Source of the DNA: Lithodes maja
Taxonomy: Eukaryota > Arthropoda > Malacostraca > Decapoda > Lithodidae
DNA: 64,000 nucleotides
Assembly: GCA_037953745.1 (NCBI GenBank)
Contig: JBAKBP010007947.1
Location: 1-64,000, forward strand
Direction: 5' to 3'
Shown here: positions 20,729-30,593 of the stretch, piece by piece
Position numbering within the stretch: the stretch's first letter is position 1
Layout: each line of letters starts with the position of its first letter
Position numbers and translations under genes: made by a program
Notes under the pieces: model-generated
Database searches by the model: none
Seen by the model: only the letters and a program-made list of their open reading frames with translations
Told to the model about the DNA's origin: nothing

Positions 20729-21419
20729 ACAACCCCTTCTGTACCGGCGACGTCTTTTTCATTATATTCTGGCAACTATTAGACGATATTCTGGCAACTA
20801 TTAGACGATATTCTGGCAACTATTAGACGATATTCTGGCAACTATTAGACGATATTCTGGCAACTATTAGACGATATTCTGGCAACTATTAGACGATATT
20901 CTGGCAACTATTAGACGATATTCTGGCAACTATTAGACGATTGTATTCAGTTTAAGAAAGATCTCAAACAATTATAAGTCTTCGAACTATCGCAATCAAC
21001 CCTTTTAAGGGGAGGTATTTAGTTTGTTCCCTAGACCTCCATCAAGCTTAAAATTACACCCCCTTGAGTCCCTTTCAAGATAAATTTGTACATTTTTCGG
21101 TAGAAAAATGTCCCGGCCGAAGGCCACTTCCTCTTAAATTACAGGCTCGCTATCGCTCGCCAGGATAAAATCGACACCTGAATAGCACAAAAGGTCTTAA
21201 TATGGGGTGAAAGTTCTTAAAATCGCTAAACTAATGGGGCAAGCGTTTTATAATATCAAAAGCAATGGGGCTAAACATGAGGGAGAAAGGGGTCAAGCAA
21301 AAAAATCCCCGAAGTCGATATCTCCCCTTAACAACCACAGATCCTTGCAAGCTGCACAAATTCGTCTAAGTATAGCTAAAAGAAAATGTAAATGTCGTCG
21401 CCGGTATAGAAGGGGTTAA
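20729..21419. mobile_element. Family C MITE (C4) with 22-bp expansion, interrupted by A7
   Basis: The left arm is AACCCCTTCTGTACCGGCGA and the right arm GTCGTCGCCGGTATAGAAGGGGTTAA ends at 21419. Near the left arm TTCTGGCAACTATTAGACGATA repeats eight times (about 20767-20942, period 22). Family A copy A7 is inserted at 21005-21331 in a TTAA. Confidence 0.75.
21005..21331 (+). mobile_element. Family A TTAA MITE, copy A7, inserted into C4
   Basis: TTAA at 21005-21008 and 21328-21331 with all family A landmarks. The hairpin arm is damaged (CCGGCCGAAGGCCACTT). Outside it, C4 sequence resumes on both sides, which makes this a clear nested insertion. Confidence 0.85.
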
Positions 21420-21420
21420 G

Positions 21421-21649
21421 CAATTGACCCCTTGCGAGTTTCAGGCGATAAGGAAGTTGGAGTTGTTTACATCGATATTTAGCAGAATTACCAGCTAAAA
21501 GGCGGTTGTAGTGCATTTATAAACCCATACAACTAAATTCAACATACGTTTTATCCATTAGACATCTACTTTATCATTGTATTTCTGTTTAATATCGATG
21601 TTTACGGCACCAACTTCCTTATAGCCTGAAACTCGCAAGTGGTCAATTG
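21421..21649. mobile_element. Family D MITE, copy D2
   Basis: Ends CAATTGACCCCTTGCGAG and CTCGCAAGTGGTCAATTG with inverted arms through AAGGAAGTTGGAG and CCAACTTCCTTA. Same family as D1; the two lie on either side of C4. Confidence 0.75.
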
Positions 21650-21776
21650 AAGCTGTAAGAATGTTCAGAAGTGGGTTGCATAAAGTGGAGCGTGGTGATG
21701 CGGGTGGTGGTTGTTACATCCTCCACAATTGACTTCTACGCGATTACTCCACCGCAAAGTTTTTCTTGCGGTGAGA

Positions 21777-22102
21777 TTAAGGGGAGGTATTTAGTTTGTT
21801 CCCTAGACCTCCATCAAGCTTAAAATTACACCCCCTTCAGTCTCTTTCAGGATAAATTTGTACATTTTTCGATAGAAAAATGTCCCGGCCGAAGGCCGGT
21901 TCCTCTTAAATTACAGGCTCGCTATCGCTCGCCAGGATAAAATCGACACCTAAATTGCACGAAAGGTCTTAATATGGGGTGAAAGTTCTTAAAATCGCTA
22001 AACTAATCGGGCAAGCGTTTTATAATATCAAAAGCAATGGGGCTAAACATGAGGGAGAAAGGGGTCAAGAAAAAAATCCCTCAAGTGGAGATCTGCCCTT
22101 AA
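21777..22102 (+). mobile_element. Family A TTAA MITE, copy A8
   Basis: TTAA at 21777-21780 and 22099-22102; a complete set of family A landmarks, very similar to A1 and A3. Confidence 0.85.
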
Positions 22103-22145
22103 CAAGCAGGTTCATTAGGGTACTTGCTCTTCGTTGGTTGGGTTT

Positions 22146-22552
22146 GGCTGTATTATCTTGTATTATCTTGTATTATCTTATTTATCTTGTATTATCTTGT
22201 TTATCTTGTATTATCTTGTATTATCTTATTATCTTGTATTATCTTGTATTATCTTGTATTATCTTATTATCTTGTATTATCTTATTATCTTGTATTATCT
22301 TGTTTATCTTGTATTATCTTGTATTATCTTATTATCTTGTATTATCTTGTATTATCTTATTATCTTGTATTATCTTGTATTATCTTGTTTATCTTGTATT
22401 ATCTTGTTTATCTTGTATTATCTTGTATTATCTTGTATTATCTTATTATCTTGTATTATCTTGTATTATCTTATTATCTTGTTTATCTTGTATTATCTTG
22501 TATTATCTTGTATTATCTTATTATCTTGTATTATCTTGTATTATCTTATGTA
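22146..22552. repeat. ~10-bp (TATTATCTTG)n satellite
   Basis: TATTATCTTG, TTTATCTTG and TATTATCTTA units alternate for 400 bp. All three forward frames stay open because the unit lacks stops, which is an artefact. Confidence 0.95.
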
Positions 22553-22695
22553 TCGCTACTCCTCTCGTCTCCCAATATCTTCTTATATTAACTTTCTCGT
22601 CCATGTTCAATCTACTAGGCAATCCGGACTTAATGCTAACTTAAAATTCACTACAAAGTGGAAGGTAAGGATAACAAAGCAGAAGGTAGAGAGAG

Positions 22696-22760
22696 AGTGA
22701 GAATGAGTGTGTGTGTGTGTGTGTGTGTTTGTTTGCGAGAGAGAGAGAGCGAGCGAATAA
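22696..22760. repeat. GT and GA microsatellites
   Basis: A GT run followed by (GA)n. Confidence 0.9.
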
Positions 22761-22929
22761 CAGACGCCTAGAGAAGGTGGAAGGAGTAAGTTTCCGAGGG
22801 TTTAGTAGTAAAGAGTCCTTAAATCGGCCCCGTACGTGATGCCAAACTTCCCCCGCAGCTCACCCGTCTCGCCCCTGACACTCCGTAAGCCTGGGGTGGG
22901 GGTAGGGTTCTCTACGCCCGGTAGCGTAA

Positions 22930-22975
22930 TGGTGGGGTCACACATTCACGTATATTGCTCCCGTCAGCTCCCGTC
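22930..22975 (+). repeat. Harbinger left terminal inverted repeat
   Basis: Perfect reverse complement of 28022-28067, preceded by TAA. Confidence 0.95.
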
Positions 22976-23406
22976 TGTTGTAAACGAAGGTATATTGGTA
23001 GTTGGCAACCGATAACGTAAAACGTAATGGCATAATACGCAAAACTTATATGAAAATACGGTCAGTCGGGGGGGGTACTCGCGCATGGCGCGAGTAGAAA
23101 CGAGTAGCCCACGTGGGTCCGGAATGTTGTGGGTGCAGCCAAGGCCGCGCGGTTGTTGATTCTAGTTTAATCAGGAACGTGGCTCGCCCTCACGTATGTC
23201 AAAAGACGGCAAAAGTTACGACCGACCAGGCCACCACTGTCGTCTGACCAGAGCAGCGTCGTCGGACGTAGCAGCTACCATGTCAGACGAGAGCTGGTCT
23301 CGTTCATCGTAGAATGTTCTCGTCGAACGTGGAAGTATGCGTGCGTGTGGCAACGCCGCCGCACTGCGCGTTGCCGGGAAGACGCGGCAATGTCGTACGT
23401 GGTGGG

Positions 23407-23440
23407 TATATAAGGACAGCGGGAGTTACTGCCGTCATAC
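23407..23440 (+). promoter_or_regulatory. Probable TATA-box promoter of the Harbinger MADF gene
   Basis: TATATAAG at 23407-23414, with a CATACC possible initiator about 28 nt downstream. It lies 260 bp before the ATG at 23671 and downstream of an earlier open-frame start at 23314, which argues against that earlier start. Confidence 0.55.
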
Positions 23441-23464
23441 CTCACACCACACCAAGACGACAAA

Positions 23465-23655
23465 CACCATCCCTGCTACTCTGCCACCCTGCCACCCTCC
23501 CTGCCACCCTGCCACCCTCCCTGCCACCCTGCCACCATCCCTGCCTGCCACCCTGCCTGCCACCCTGCCACCCTGCCTGCCACCCTGCCTGCCACCCTGC
23601 CACCCTCTGCTGCCACCCTGCCACCCTCTGCTGCCACCCTCTGCACGCTGCCCTG
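23465..23655. repeat. CTGCCACCCTGC minisatellite in the 5' UTR
   Basis: Irregular CTGCCACC(C)-type units immediately before the start codon of the MADF gene. Open in several frames but not in good coding context. Confidence 0.85.
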
Positions 23656-23670
23656 TCCTGCCCTGTCACC

Positions 23671-25732
23671 ATGGCTACCAAGGCTACCAAGAGAAGTCTG
23701 AAGAAGTCTTCAATCTCACCACCTGGCCCCACGCCTGCAACCTCGCCTGTCCCCTTGACGCCTGCAACCTCGCCTGTCCCCTCGACCTCTGCAACCTCAC
23801 CGCCTGTCCCCTCGACCTCTGCAACCTCACCGCCTGTCCCCTCGACCTCTGCAACCTCACCGCCTGTCCCCTCGTCGTCTGGGTCTGGAACATCGCTGAT
23901 TGACACCTCTGACGGTGAAGTGTTAATGAATATACCCGACGATGATGGAGAGGTGTTGGACGTTGAGGAAAGTGAGGAAAACCCCGAGGAAGTTGACCAG
24001 GAAGAGGGACAGGATCAGCCAACACAACCAACAAAACGGCGCCGGAAGAGCACCAACATTATGCTGACGGAGGCGCAGGAGCGTATGTTGGGAGACTGGC
24101 TGGAGCAGGATGTGCCTTATCTGTATGATAAGGGTGATAACCGCCACAAAGAGAAGGAGCACATTGACCATCTTTGGGCGGAGAAGGCAGCCAGTCTGGA
24201 CCCCCCCATCACCGCCTCGGAATTGTTAACATGGTTCACCTCTCTCCGCTCCAAGTTTGGCAGGCTCACCAAGGACAAGAGTGGTGAGGGGGCCAAGAGG
24301 TTGACTGAGAGGGAGAAGTGGATACTCACCATCTTCCACTTCCTCAAGCCCCACATCGTGCGACAGAAGAAGCCCAGGAATCTGGGTATGCCTCAGGTAC
24401 GTTTATATTTGCTTTTTTCTGAAATATTTTGTTTATGTGCCATTATTGTTGTAAAATTATCTTGTTAACTTAATTCTATAATTACCTTAAATTTTTGTTA
24501 ATGAAACACCTAATAACACACAGAAGTTTATTAATTTTATTTAAAGGTTACAAAGATGAATGGTTATGTTGATTGGTATTTAACATTTCATAAATAATTA
24601 ACATGTTACTAATTATACATTCATGTCTCAACAGTCTGCTGCCCAAGCTGCCGAACCTTCTCCTGTGTGTGGACCTCTGCCTGATGAACCCGCCGATGAG
24701 GAAGACCAAGCATCCGGCAGTCACGAGAACACCACCCCAGCCATCTCCACGCGGAGGGCGAAGCAGGGGAAGCCTCCTGCTGCTGTTCCTGCAGCCCAGG
24801 GATCTGGAACCCTGGAGCAAGTGAGTAGAGGAAATATTAGTGTTATAATAGCAACAATAACTTTCAACATATTGGCTTCCCAGAATACAACATAATTTTG
24901 TGTAATAATGTTTCTTGTGTTGTGTAAAGTGTAAGTCTTCTCTTTTTCCATCATGGAAACAATAACTTTGAAGAATACCACATAATTTTATTTGCTAACG
25001 TTCGTAATTGGTTATTTATTGAAATATGTTTCGTGTGTTTAATGTTTCCTTGTTCCATTCCAGGTCCTTGTCACTGCGGAGCAGGTGCGGCAGAACCTGG
25101 CTGGGGTTGCTGGTTTGGTGGAGGACCCCGAACTCCAGTATTGGCGCTCCTCCATGGATGTCTTGGCAAAGGACTGTGTGGGGTTGCCGCACAAATTCAG
25201 AAATCCCTTTAAGAGTGAGCTCATGGCAGCCCTACAGAGGTTCAAGACTGCCTCTGAGGAGGGAGTCACCAGTGTTGGTCCGGACCTCATGCTGCATGCC
25301 ATAAGAAATTATGGCATTCCGGCGCCACAACCTCAACCTCAACCACCTCCACCTCAAACAAGCGATACTGTTATGTACCAGGGGACTCCGACAAACACAC
25401 TGTCTCAATCAGTGTTGCCAAAGCCTGCTCCTGCGTACGTGCTACCTCCACACCAGGTTGCAGCACTGCAATCGTTGCTGATGCGGCCGCCCCCGTCGGC
25501 AACACCCCCTACCATATTCCACCCAGCTACTGCCTCCACACCAACGCACTTTGACCTCTCGCAGTTGAGCTCCCAGTTTGGGCTTGGGAACACAAGCTTC
25601 AACTTTGAAAACTTTCTGGCTGCATCCTCACCTGCACCTTCAAACCCAGCTACGCCGGCACCAAACATTGATCCCCAACAGACCCTAGAGACCCCCAAGA
25701 AACAACTCAGCCTGGAGAGCCCAAAGATGTGA
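23671..25732 (+). CDS. Harbinger accessory DNA-binding protein with MADF domain (three exons)
   Basis: Spliced model: exons 23671-24396, 24635-24820 and 25064-25732, all phase 0, giving 526 residues. Donors are CAG/GTACGT and CAA/GTGAGT; acceptors are CTCAACAG and CATTCCAG. The ATG has a good context (CACCATGG). The order is a Ser/Thr/Pro-rich N-terminus with three SATSPPVPS repeats, an acidic stretch, a basic patch KRRRKS (about 122-127), and a MADF (Myb/SANT-like) domain at about 131-232 with the aromatic pattern WLEQDVPYLYD..HLWAEKA..WFTSLRSKFGRL. The C-terminus is Pro/Gln-rich. In Harbingers this partner protein binds DNA and brings the transposase to the nucleus and the ends; that role is from family knowledge. 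AATAAA lies at 25779-25784. The gene converges on the transposase gene. Confidence 0.85.
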
Positions 25733-25778
25733 TAATTTTAGCATATATTTTATAATGAAACATGTATTAAAATTACAA

Positions 25779-25784
25779 AATAAA
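25779..25784 (+). terminator. Poly(A) signal AATAAA of the MADF gene
   Basis: AATAAA 47 nt after the TGA stop, in an AT-rich stretch. The 440 bp between the two convergent genes (25,785-26,244) contains nothing else recognised. Confidence 0.6.
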
Positions 25785-26244
25785 AATAGTGATGACGTGT
25801 GTGTTTATCATTCCAATTTTGTAGGTAAAGTATATATTAATAAGATGACAAATGAAATATATCCTGAAGGTAATAAAAAATAAAAGACTAATTGAAAAAA
25901 AAACATAACTGATAATATGGTTAACAATAAATATGAAAAATCAGGGAAAATAAAATAAAATAAACAGTACCAAAAAAATGAAACATTGAAACAATTAACA
26001 ACGTGATTGAAATATAACACTAAGATAAAGATAAAGTAAGCAGGGAACTATAAAAGTAGTTAAAGGGAAATTGAAACTATACAATACAAAATATATGGAA
26101 AAACCTACAAACTTTACAAAACATCAAAAGTAACTTATAAAACTAAAATACTTGCCAAACTGGCCAAAAATCTATAACAAATTTTTAAGATGAAACTGGA
26201 ATATACAGAAAAATATAAAATAAACATTGAAAACCCTCACTCAC

Positions 26245-27591
26245 CTAAATACGGTCATCCTGCCAACCCACAGATCCTTGAGGGGAAGAGAAGTATGTCT
26301 TGAGGTAGTCCCGTTGCTCCTTGGCAAGCCTGGTTGCAGTGTTGCGGGACCCAGGGGGCATGTTTCTTCCTACAGGTGGGTCAGTCCTCCAGAGGCCAGG
26401 TATGAGTTCGTGGGTGTCTGGGTCCTCGTGATCTACCTCTGCTCGGGGTGGGTTTCGTCCTCGTAGGATGTTGTGCAAAATGCAGGAGGCCAACACAACA
26501 ACCTCTGCACGCTCAGGTTTTATAGATATGGGAGTGTGCAAAACCCGGAAGCGGTTAGCAAGAATGCCAAAGGCGTTCTCTACCACCCGGCGGCCCCTGC
26601 TGAGTCTGTAGTTGTAGATCCGTTCAGGTTTCGAGAGGAATCGTTGGGGGTAGGGCTTCATCATGTAGGGGCGCAGAGGGAATGCATCATCCCCTACCAA
26701 GAAGTAGTCCGTGGGTGGTCCATTGTCATCGGTAGAGATGACCTCGGGGGGGGGCAGTTTGGCAGTCTGTGTTTCAAGCAACTTACACAGAGGGGTTTGT
26801 GCAAAGCCACCACCATCAGACTCTGATCCTATGGCCCCAACGTCGACGTAGATGAATTTGTAGTTGGAGTCAACAATTGCCAACAGGACAATGGAAAAAA
26901 ACTTCTTGTAGTTGAAGTAATATGTGCCACCAAAGGAGGGGTTGCGGATCCGTATGTGTTTGCCATCAATGGCTCCCACACAATGCGGCAGGTTCCATCG
27001 TTCCTCAAAGCCGCTGGCAACCTCCTTCCATTCACCAGGCGATTGTGGCGTTTTGAGCTCCTGATCTCCGTAGACAGAGATGATGGCCTGGCATGTGTCT
27101 GGAACAATTTGGCTGATGGTGTTGTGGGCAACACGAAAGTTGTATTGCAGGCTCTTATACGAATCACCCGTAGCGAGGAAACGTAGGGTGATGGCCACCC
27201 GCAGCCCAGGAGCAATGGGTTTTCGCCAGAACGTAGGTTTCCTTTGAATGATGGGCGTGACACGTTCCACAATCTCATCAAATAGTTGTTTGTCTACCCG
27301 GGTGAAGTTCTTGTAGAGTAGTGGACATTCTCTGGCCAACTCTTGCATGAGGTTCTCATAATGGCCTTGTTCAAGCCTCCGTTGTAGATATGGCCACACC
27401 CACACTGTCCTCTTGGTCCTTTTCTTCTTTTGTTCCTCTTGATGGATGGAGTTTGCTATTGCAAGTAGTTTTAAGACATCTATGTAGGCAATGATGCATT
27501 GTATGAGCCGCGTGTTATGCCTAATCTCCGGTTTGATTAAGGAGTTCACATATTTGAACTCCTCCAGGATGAATTCCGTTATGTTGTTCAT
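26245..27591 (-). CDS. Harbinger transposase (HARBI1-like nuclease, DDE_Tnp_4)
   Basis: 448 residues from an ATG at 27591 to TAG at 26245, uninterrupted. A helix-turn-helix-type N-terminal region (about 100-165) includes APGLRVAITLRFLATGDSY. The nuclease core follows: D209 in GAIDGKHIRI, the conserved VGAIGSESDGG (D259), a second acidic site in LVGDDAFPLRPYMM (D301/D302) and E338 in RRVVENAFGILANRF. D301 to E338 gives the spacing expected of IS5/Harbinger enzymes. It would cut and paste the element using the 46-bp TIRs. All catalytic positions are present, so the copy may be active. Odd point: the stop codon is followed at once by GTGAGT, a consensus splice donor, so a 3' UTR intron or alternative C-terminus is possible. 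Confidence 0.92.
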   Translation of the reverse strand: MNNITEFILEEFKYVNSLIKPEIRHNTRLIQCIIAYIDVLKLLAIANSIHQEEQKKKRTKRTVWVWPYLQRRLEQGHYENLMQELARECPLLYKNFTRVDKQLFDEIVERVTPIIQRKPTFWRKPIAPGLRVAITLRFLATGDSYKSLQYNFRVAHNTISQIVPDTCQAIISVYGDQELKTPQSPGEWKEVASGFEERWNLPHCVGAIDGKHIRIRNPSFGGTYYFNYKKFFSIVLLAIVDSNYKFIYVDVGAIGSESDGGGFAQTPLCKLLETQTAKLPPPEVISTDDNGPPTDYFLVGDDAFPLRPYMMKPYPQRFLSKPERIYNYRLSRGRRVVENAFGILANRFRVLHTPISIKPERAEVVVLASCILHNILRGRNPPRAEVDHEDPDTHELIPGLWRTDPPVGRNMPPGSRNTATRLAKEQRDYLKTYFSSPQGSVGWQDDRI

Positions 27592-28021
27592 GGTGCAGAG
27601 GAATGAGTGGGAATGGGAAAGGTGTGGCCATTCATGCCCTTTTGTACTTCCCAGATAGCAACCCCGACAGACGTGGTTGACAAAGACTGTCTTTGTCTGT
27701 GTTTGGTCAGACGGGGTGTGCCTACGATTGGCCGGAACCGGTCCAGGTACGACCTAACAAATCCCACGCCGTGCGGCCTCAGCTACGCCGGTCGTGTGGG
27801 GGTGTGGCATGGGCGTGGCCTGTTTTCCAGCAAATCGGGCAGCCCATTAGGTTGAACGGGGCTATGCCTACGCACGGCGCAAACACGTACGTAGTTCACT
27901 ACGCCTCCATTACGTCTGACGTAACACTGGCCCCGTTACGCTACGTCTGTCGGGAAGTGCAATAGACGTAGAAGAACGGGCGTTCATCGGCAAAAACTAC
28001 TCGCGTCTTTGCGATACGCCG

Positions 28022-28067
28022 GACGGGAGCTGACGGGAGCAATATACGTGAATGTGTGACCCCACCA
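28022..28067 (-). repeat. Harbinger right terminal inverted repeat
   Basis: Perfect reverse complement of 22930-22975, followed by TAA. Confidence 0.95.
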
Positions 28068-28249
28068 TAAGGACTTGTCACACAAATATGGAACCGATTG
28101 GTGCAGTCATTTCGCCGCCACAGATTTTCCTTTTTTTTCCTTCTGACGGGACCGACAGTCAGCGAGTGGGTGGGAGGATGGATTTGGGATTTTTGTGGTG
28201 GGTAGCCAAAAGGGTAAGGTACATGTGGTAAAAATATGAAAGCCATAGG

Positions 28250-28322
28250 TGCAGTCGTTTCGCTGCTACGATTTTTTTTCGGCGAGGACGTATATATACA
28301 TCCCTGGCACTCAGCGGGTTAA
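28250..28322. mobile_element. Solo end of a family F TTAA element
   Basis: CCTGGCACTCAGCGGGTTAA matches the right end of the family F element at 31.04 kb. The partner end was not found. The TTAA at 28319 is shared with the family A fragment that follows. Confidence 0.5.
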
Positions 28323-28447
28323 AATTGAAATTTTTCTACCAACAAATGTACAAATTAACAATTAAACCTACGAAGATGCAAGCCAACTGCATGCTACTAT
28401 ACAGTATTAATAAGGGCAGATTTCCACTTGAGGGATTTTTTATTTTT
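28319..28447 (-). mobile_element. Family A MITE fragment, inverted
   Basis: AAGGGCAGATTTCCACTTGA..GGGATTTTTT is the reverse complement of the A1 right end, and AATTTTTCTACCAACAAATG matches the core arm. The middle is deleted or scrambled. Confidence 0.5.
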
Positions 28448-28905
28448 ACGTCGGCTTGGGAACTGAGATAAGACCACACGCGGCTGGCTCTTTTATGGAC
28501 GCTTGGTGGTCAGGGACTAGCGGGGACGACGCGCGGGGTGATCACGTGAGGCGACGTTGGCACGTCGCAGTCTCAACTTTCAAATATTTTGGTCGGGGCA
28601 TAGACTACGTCTGGTGGCGTCTAGGCGGCGCATAGACGCTTATACACGTCGCCTATGCGCTGACCAGTCACGTGGGTGACCCGCCCTTGAACCGATTTTG
28701 GCGGTTGGTCCGTCCTGATCCGTTTATTTTAGGTATGTCAATAATGTTCGGCTCCCTCGCCGCCGCGGCCCGTGTTGTGGCGTCACTGTACGTTCATGAA
28801 CAGACCATACCCGTTTATGTCGGAGTCCTTGCACGATTGCATACGTTTTCAGTGGTCGGGGAAGGACGGGAGCTCAGGACGGGTATATATGTGTGAACCG
28901 AGCTT
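28448..28905. mobile_element. GC-rich block with a second Harbinger-like end
   Basis: The right edge, read on the minus strand, is GGTTCACACATATATACCCG..CCTGAGCTCCCGTCC. This resembles the 28.02-kb TIR (GGTCACACATTCACGTATAT..CAGCTCCCGTC). No matching left end or transposase was seen. It may be a remnant of a second PIF/Harbinger family. Confidence 0.35.
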
Positions 28906-29024
28906 TCCTTTGGTATCATGTACCAAAGGGTACAGGGTAAATTTGATTACTTGCCTCACCTTTACTATATACTTCCGTTCCGTTCCGTTCCTTTGGTAGT
29001 CCTGGTTTCGCTTCCTACCCTTTA

Positions 29025-29430
29025 CCAACATCCATCCGTCGTTCCCTGGTGATAGTTGACGTTGGTGGGATGGGGTAAGGGGTCCCCAGGGCCCCCAGCT
29101 ACAGGGGGTCGGAAGTTGCCCTTTGACACAGCACCCGTACTTCTAGTGACACGGGACGAGAGGATGCCAGGCCGGGTAGTCTCCCTCCGCACATCCACAC
29201 CTCTGCTCCGTCCAACCGAGCCAGATCCCCGGCCCCCCCCACCCTCAGCACCGGCCGTCCCCACCTCACCAGCACCGTTCCTGCTCATGTTGGGAAATAC
29301 GTCAGCATCACCACCATCATCTCCAGCACTGCTCTCCACCGTCCGCCTCTCCCTCTCGTTGCTTCTTCTCACCTCACTTCTGCTTCCCGTTACGTTTCCG
29401 CTCTCCTCTCTCGCAGCTTCCTAGTACTAC
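29025..29430. other. GC-rich open segment, possible exon, strand unresolved
   Basis: About 400 bp clearly GC-richer than the flanks is open on both strands. On the minus strand a 116-codon Gly/Arg/Ser-rich frame (29022-29372) ends beside GTTG/GTAAAG, a usable donor. On the plus strand a 122-codon Pro/Ser-rich frame ends just after CTCTCTCGCAG, an acceptor-like site. Neither product is recognised and composition alone is weak evidence. 28,906-29,024 holds nothing notable. Confidence 0.2.
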
Positions 29431-30592
29431 TACTGTCATCATCCTACTACTACTAGTAGTAATGATGGTCATAATAGTAGTGATGATGGTGACAAGTAAT
29501 GATGATAGTTGTAGTGATAATAATGACAGTAGTGATGATGGTAGTGACGATGGTGTGAGTATTAGTGATGATGGTGAGTAGTAGTGAGGATTGGTGAAAG
29601 TTGTAGCGATAATGACAATAGTAGTGGTGATGAAGATCATAGTAATGGTGATGATGGCAGTAGTAGTGATGATGGTGACAGTAGGATAAATGATGGTAAT
29701 ATTTGTGACAGTAGTAATGATGATGGTTATAGTAGTAGTGATGATGTTAACAGTAGTAATGTTGATTGTAAGATGGTGGTGATGATATTAGTAATGATGG
29801 TTGATAGTTGTATCAATAATGATAGTAGTGATTAAGATGGTAGTGACCATGGTGACAGTAGTAGTGATGATGGTGAGAGTAGTAGCGATGATTGTAATTG
29901 TAGTAGTGATGATGATCATAGTATTGGTGATGATAAAAGTAGTGATGATTGTGGCAGTTGTAGTGATGATGGCAGTAGTAGTGATGATGGTGATTGTGAT
30001 TGATGATGATATTAGTAGTGATGATGGTAACCCATCGCAGAGTTGGGTATGCCGTTTTGATTTTGGGCAAAACGGCACGGAAACATCTCGCCCCGCATTT
30101 GTTTGGTTAAGTTAGTTTAGTTGACATTAGAAGTTATGGTAGTAATAGTGGGGATGATGGTAATTGTAGTGATGATGGTAATTGTAGTGATAATGGTGAT
30201 AATAGTAAGTGATGATGGTTGTAGTTGTAGTGATGATGACAGCAGTGATGATGATGGTAGAGATGATGATGACAGTAATAGTTATGATGGTGACTACTAG
30301 TAGTAGTGATGATGGTCATAATAGTAGTGATGATGGTGACAAGTAATGATGATAGTTTTAGTTATGATAGTAGTGATGATGGTTAGTAGTGATGATGGTG
30401 AAAGTTGTAGTGATGATGACAGTAGTAGTGATGATGAGAGTAGTAGTGATGATGGTAAGAGTAGTGATGACTATAATAGTAGTAGTGTTGATGATAGTAA
30501 TGGTGATAGTGACTAGTAGTGATGATGGTGACCCATCGCAGAGTTGGGTATGCCGTTTTGATTTTGGGCGAAACGGCACGTCTACTTTATTT
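29425..30592. repeat. GATGATGGTAGTAGT trinucleotide-type repeat field
   Basis: Over 1.1 kb of irregular GTAGTGATGATGGT units. A non-repetitive segment ACCCATCGCAGAGTTGGGTA..TTTTGATTTTGGGC.AAACGGCAC is present twice (30028-30080, 30529-30578), showing that a ~500-bp block was duplicated. Confidence 0.9.
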
Positions 30593-30593
30593 A

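Larger units (their letters stand above)
22930..28067. mobile_element. Complete PIF/Harbinger DNA transposon (5,138 bp)
   Basis: Left TIR 22930-22975 and right TIR 28022-28067 are perfect 46-bp inverted repeats starting TGGTGGGGTCACAC. Both are flanked by TAA (22927-22929, 28068-28070), the 3-bp target duplication typical of PIF/Harbinger. Inside are exactly the two genes expected for an animal Harbinger, arranged convergently: a MADF/Myb-like DNA-binding protein on plus and an HARBI1-like transposase on minus. All parts look undamaged. A moderately GC-rich interior contrasts with the AT-rich flanks. Confidence 0.95.

Noticed and set aside
22124..22700. Three long forward frames of ILYYLVLSC type
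   Set aside because: All come from the 10-bp TATTATCTTG satellite; three frames open at once is a repeat artefact, not a membrane protein.
23314..23670. Extending the MADF protein to an upstream start at 23314
   Set aside because: The extension lies across a TATA box and a CCACCCTGC minisatellite. The ATG at 23671 has a better context and sits after the inferred transcription start.
29788..30078. Several 85-104-codon frames rich in I, T, V or H
   Set aside because: Products of the GAT-type repeat on both strands.
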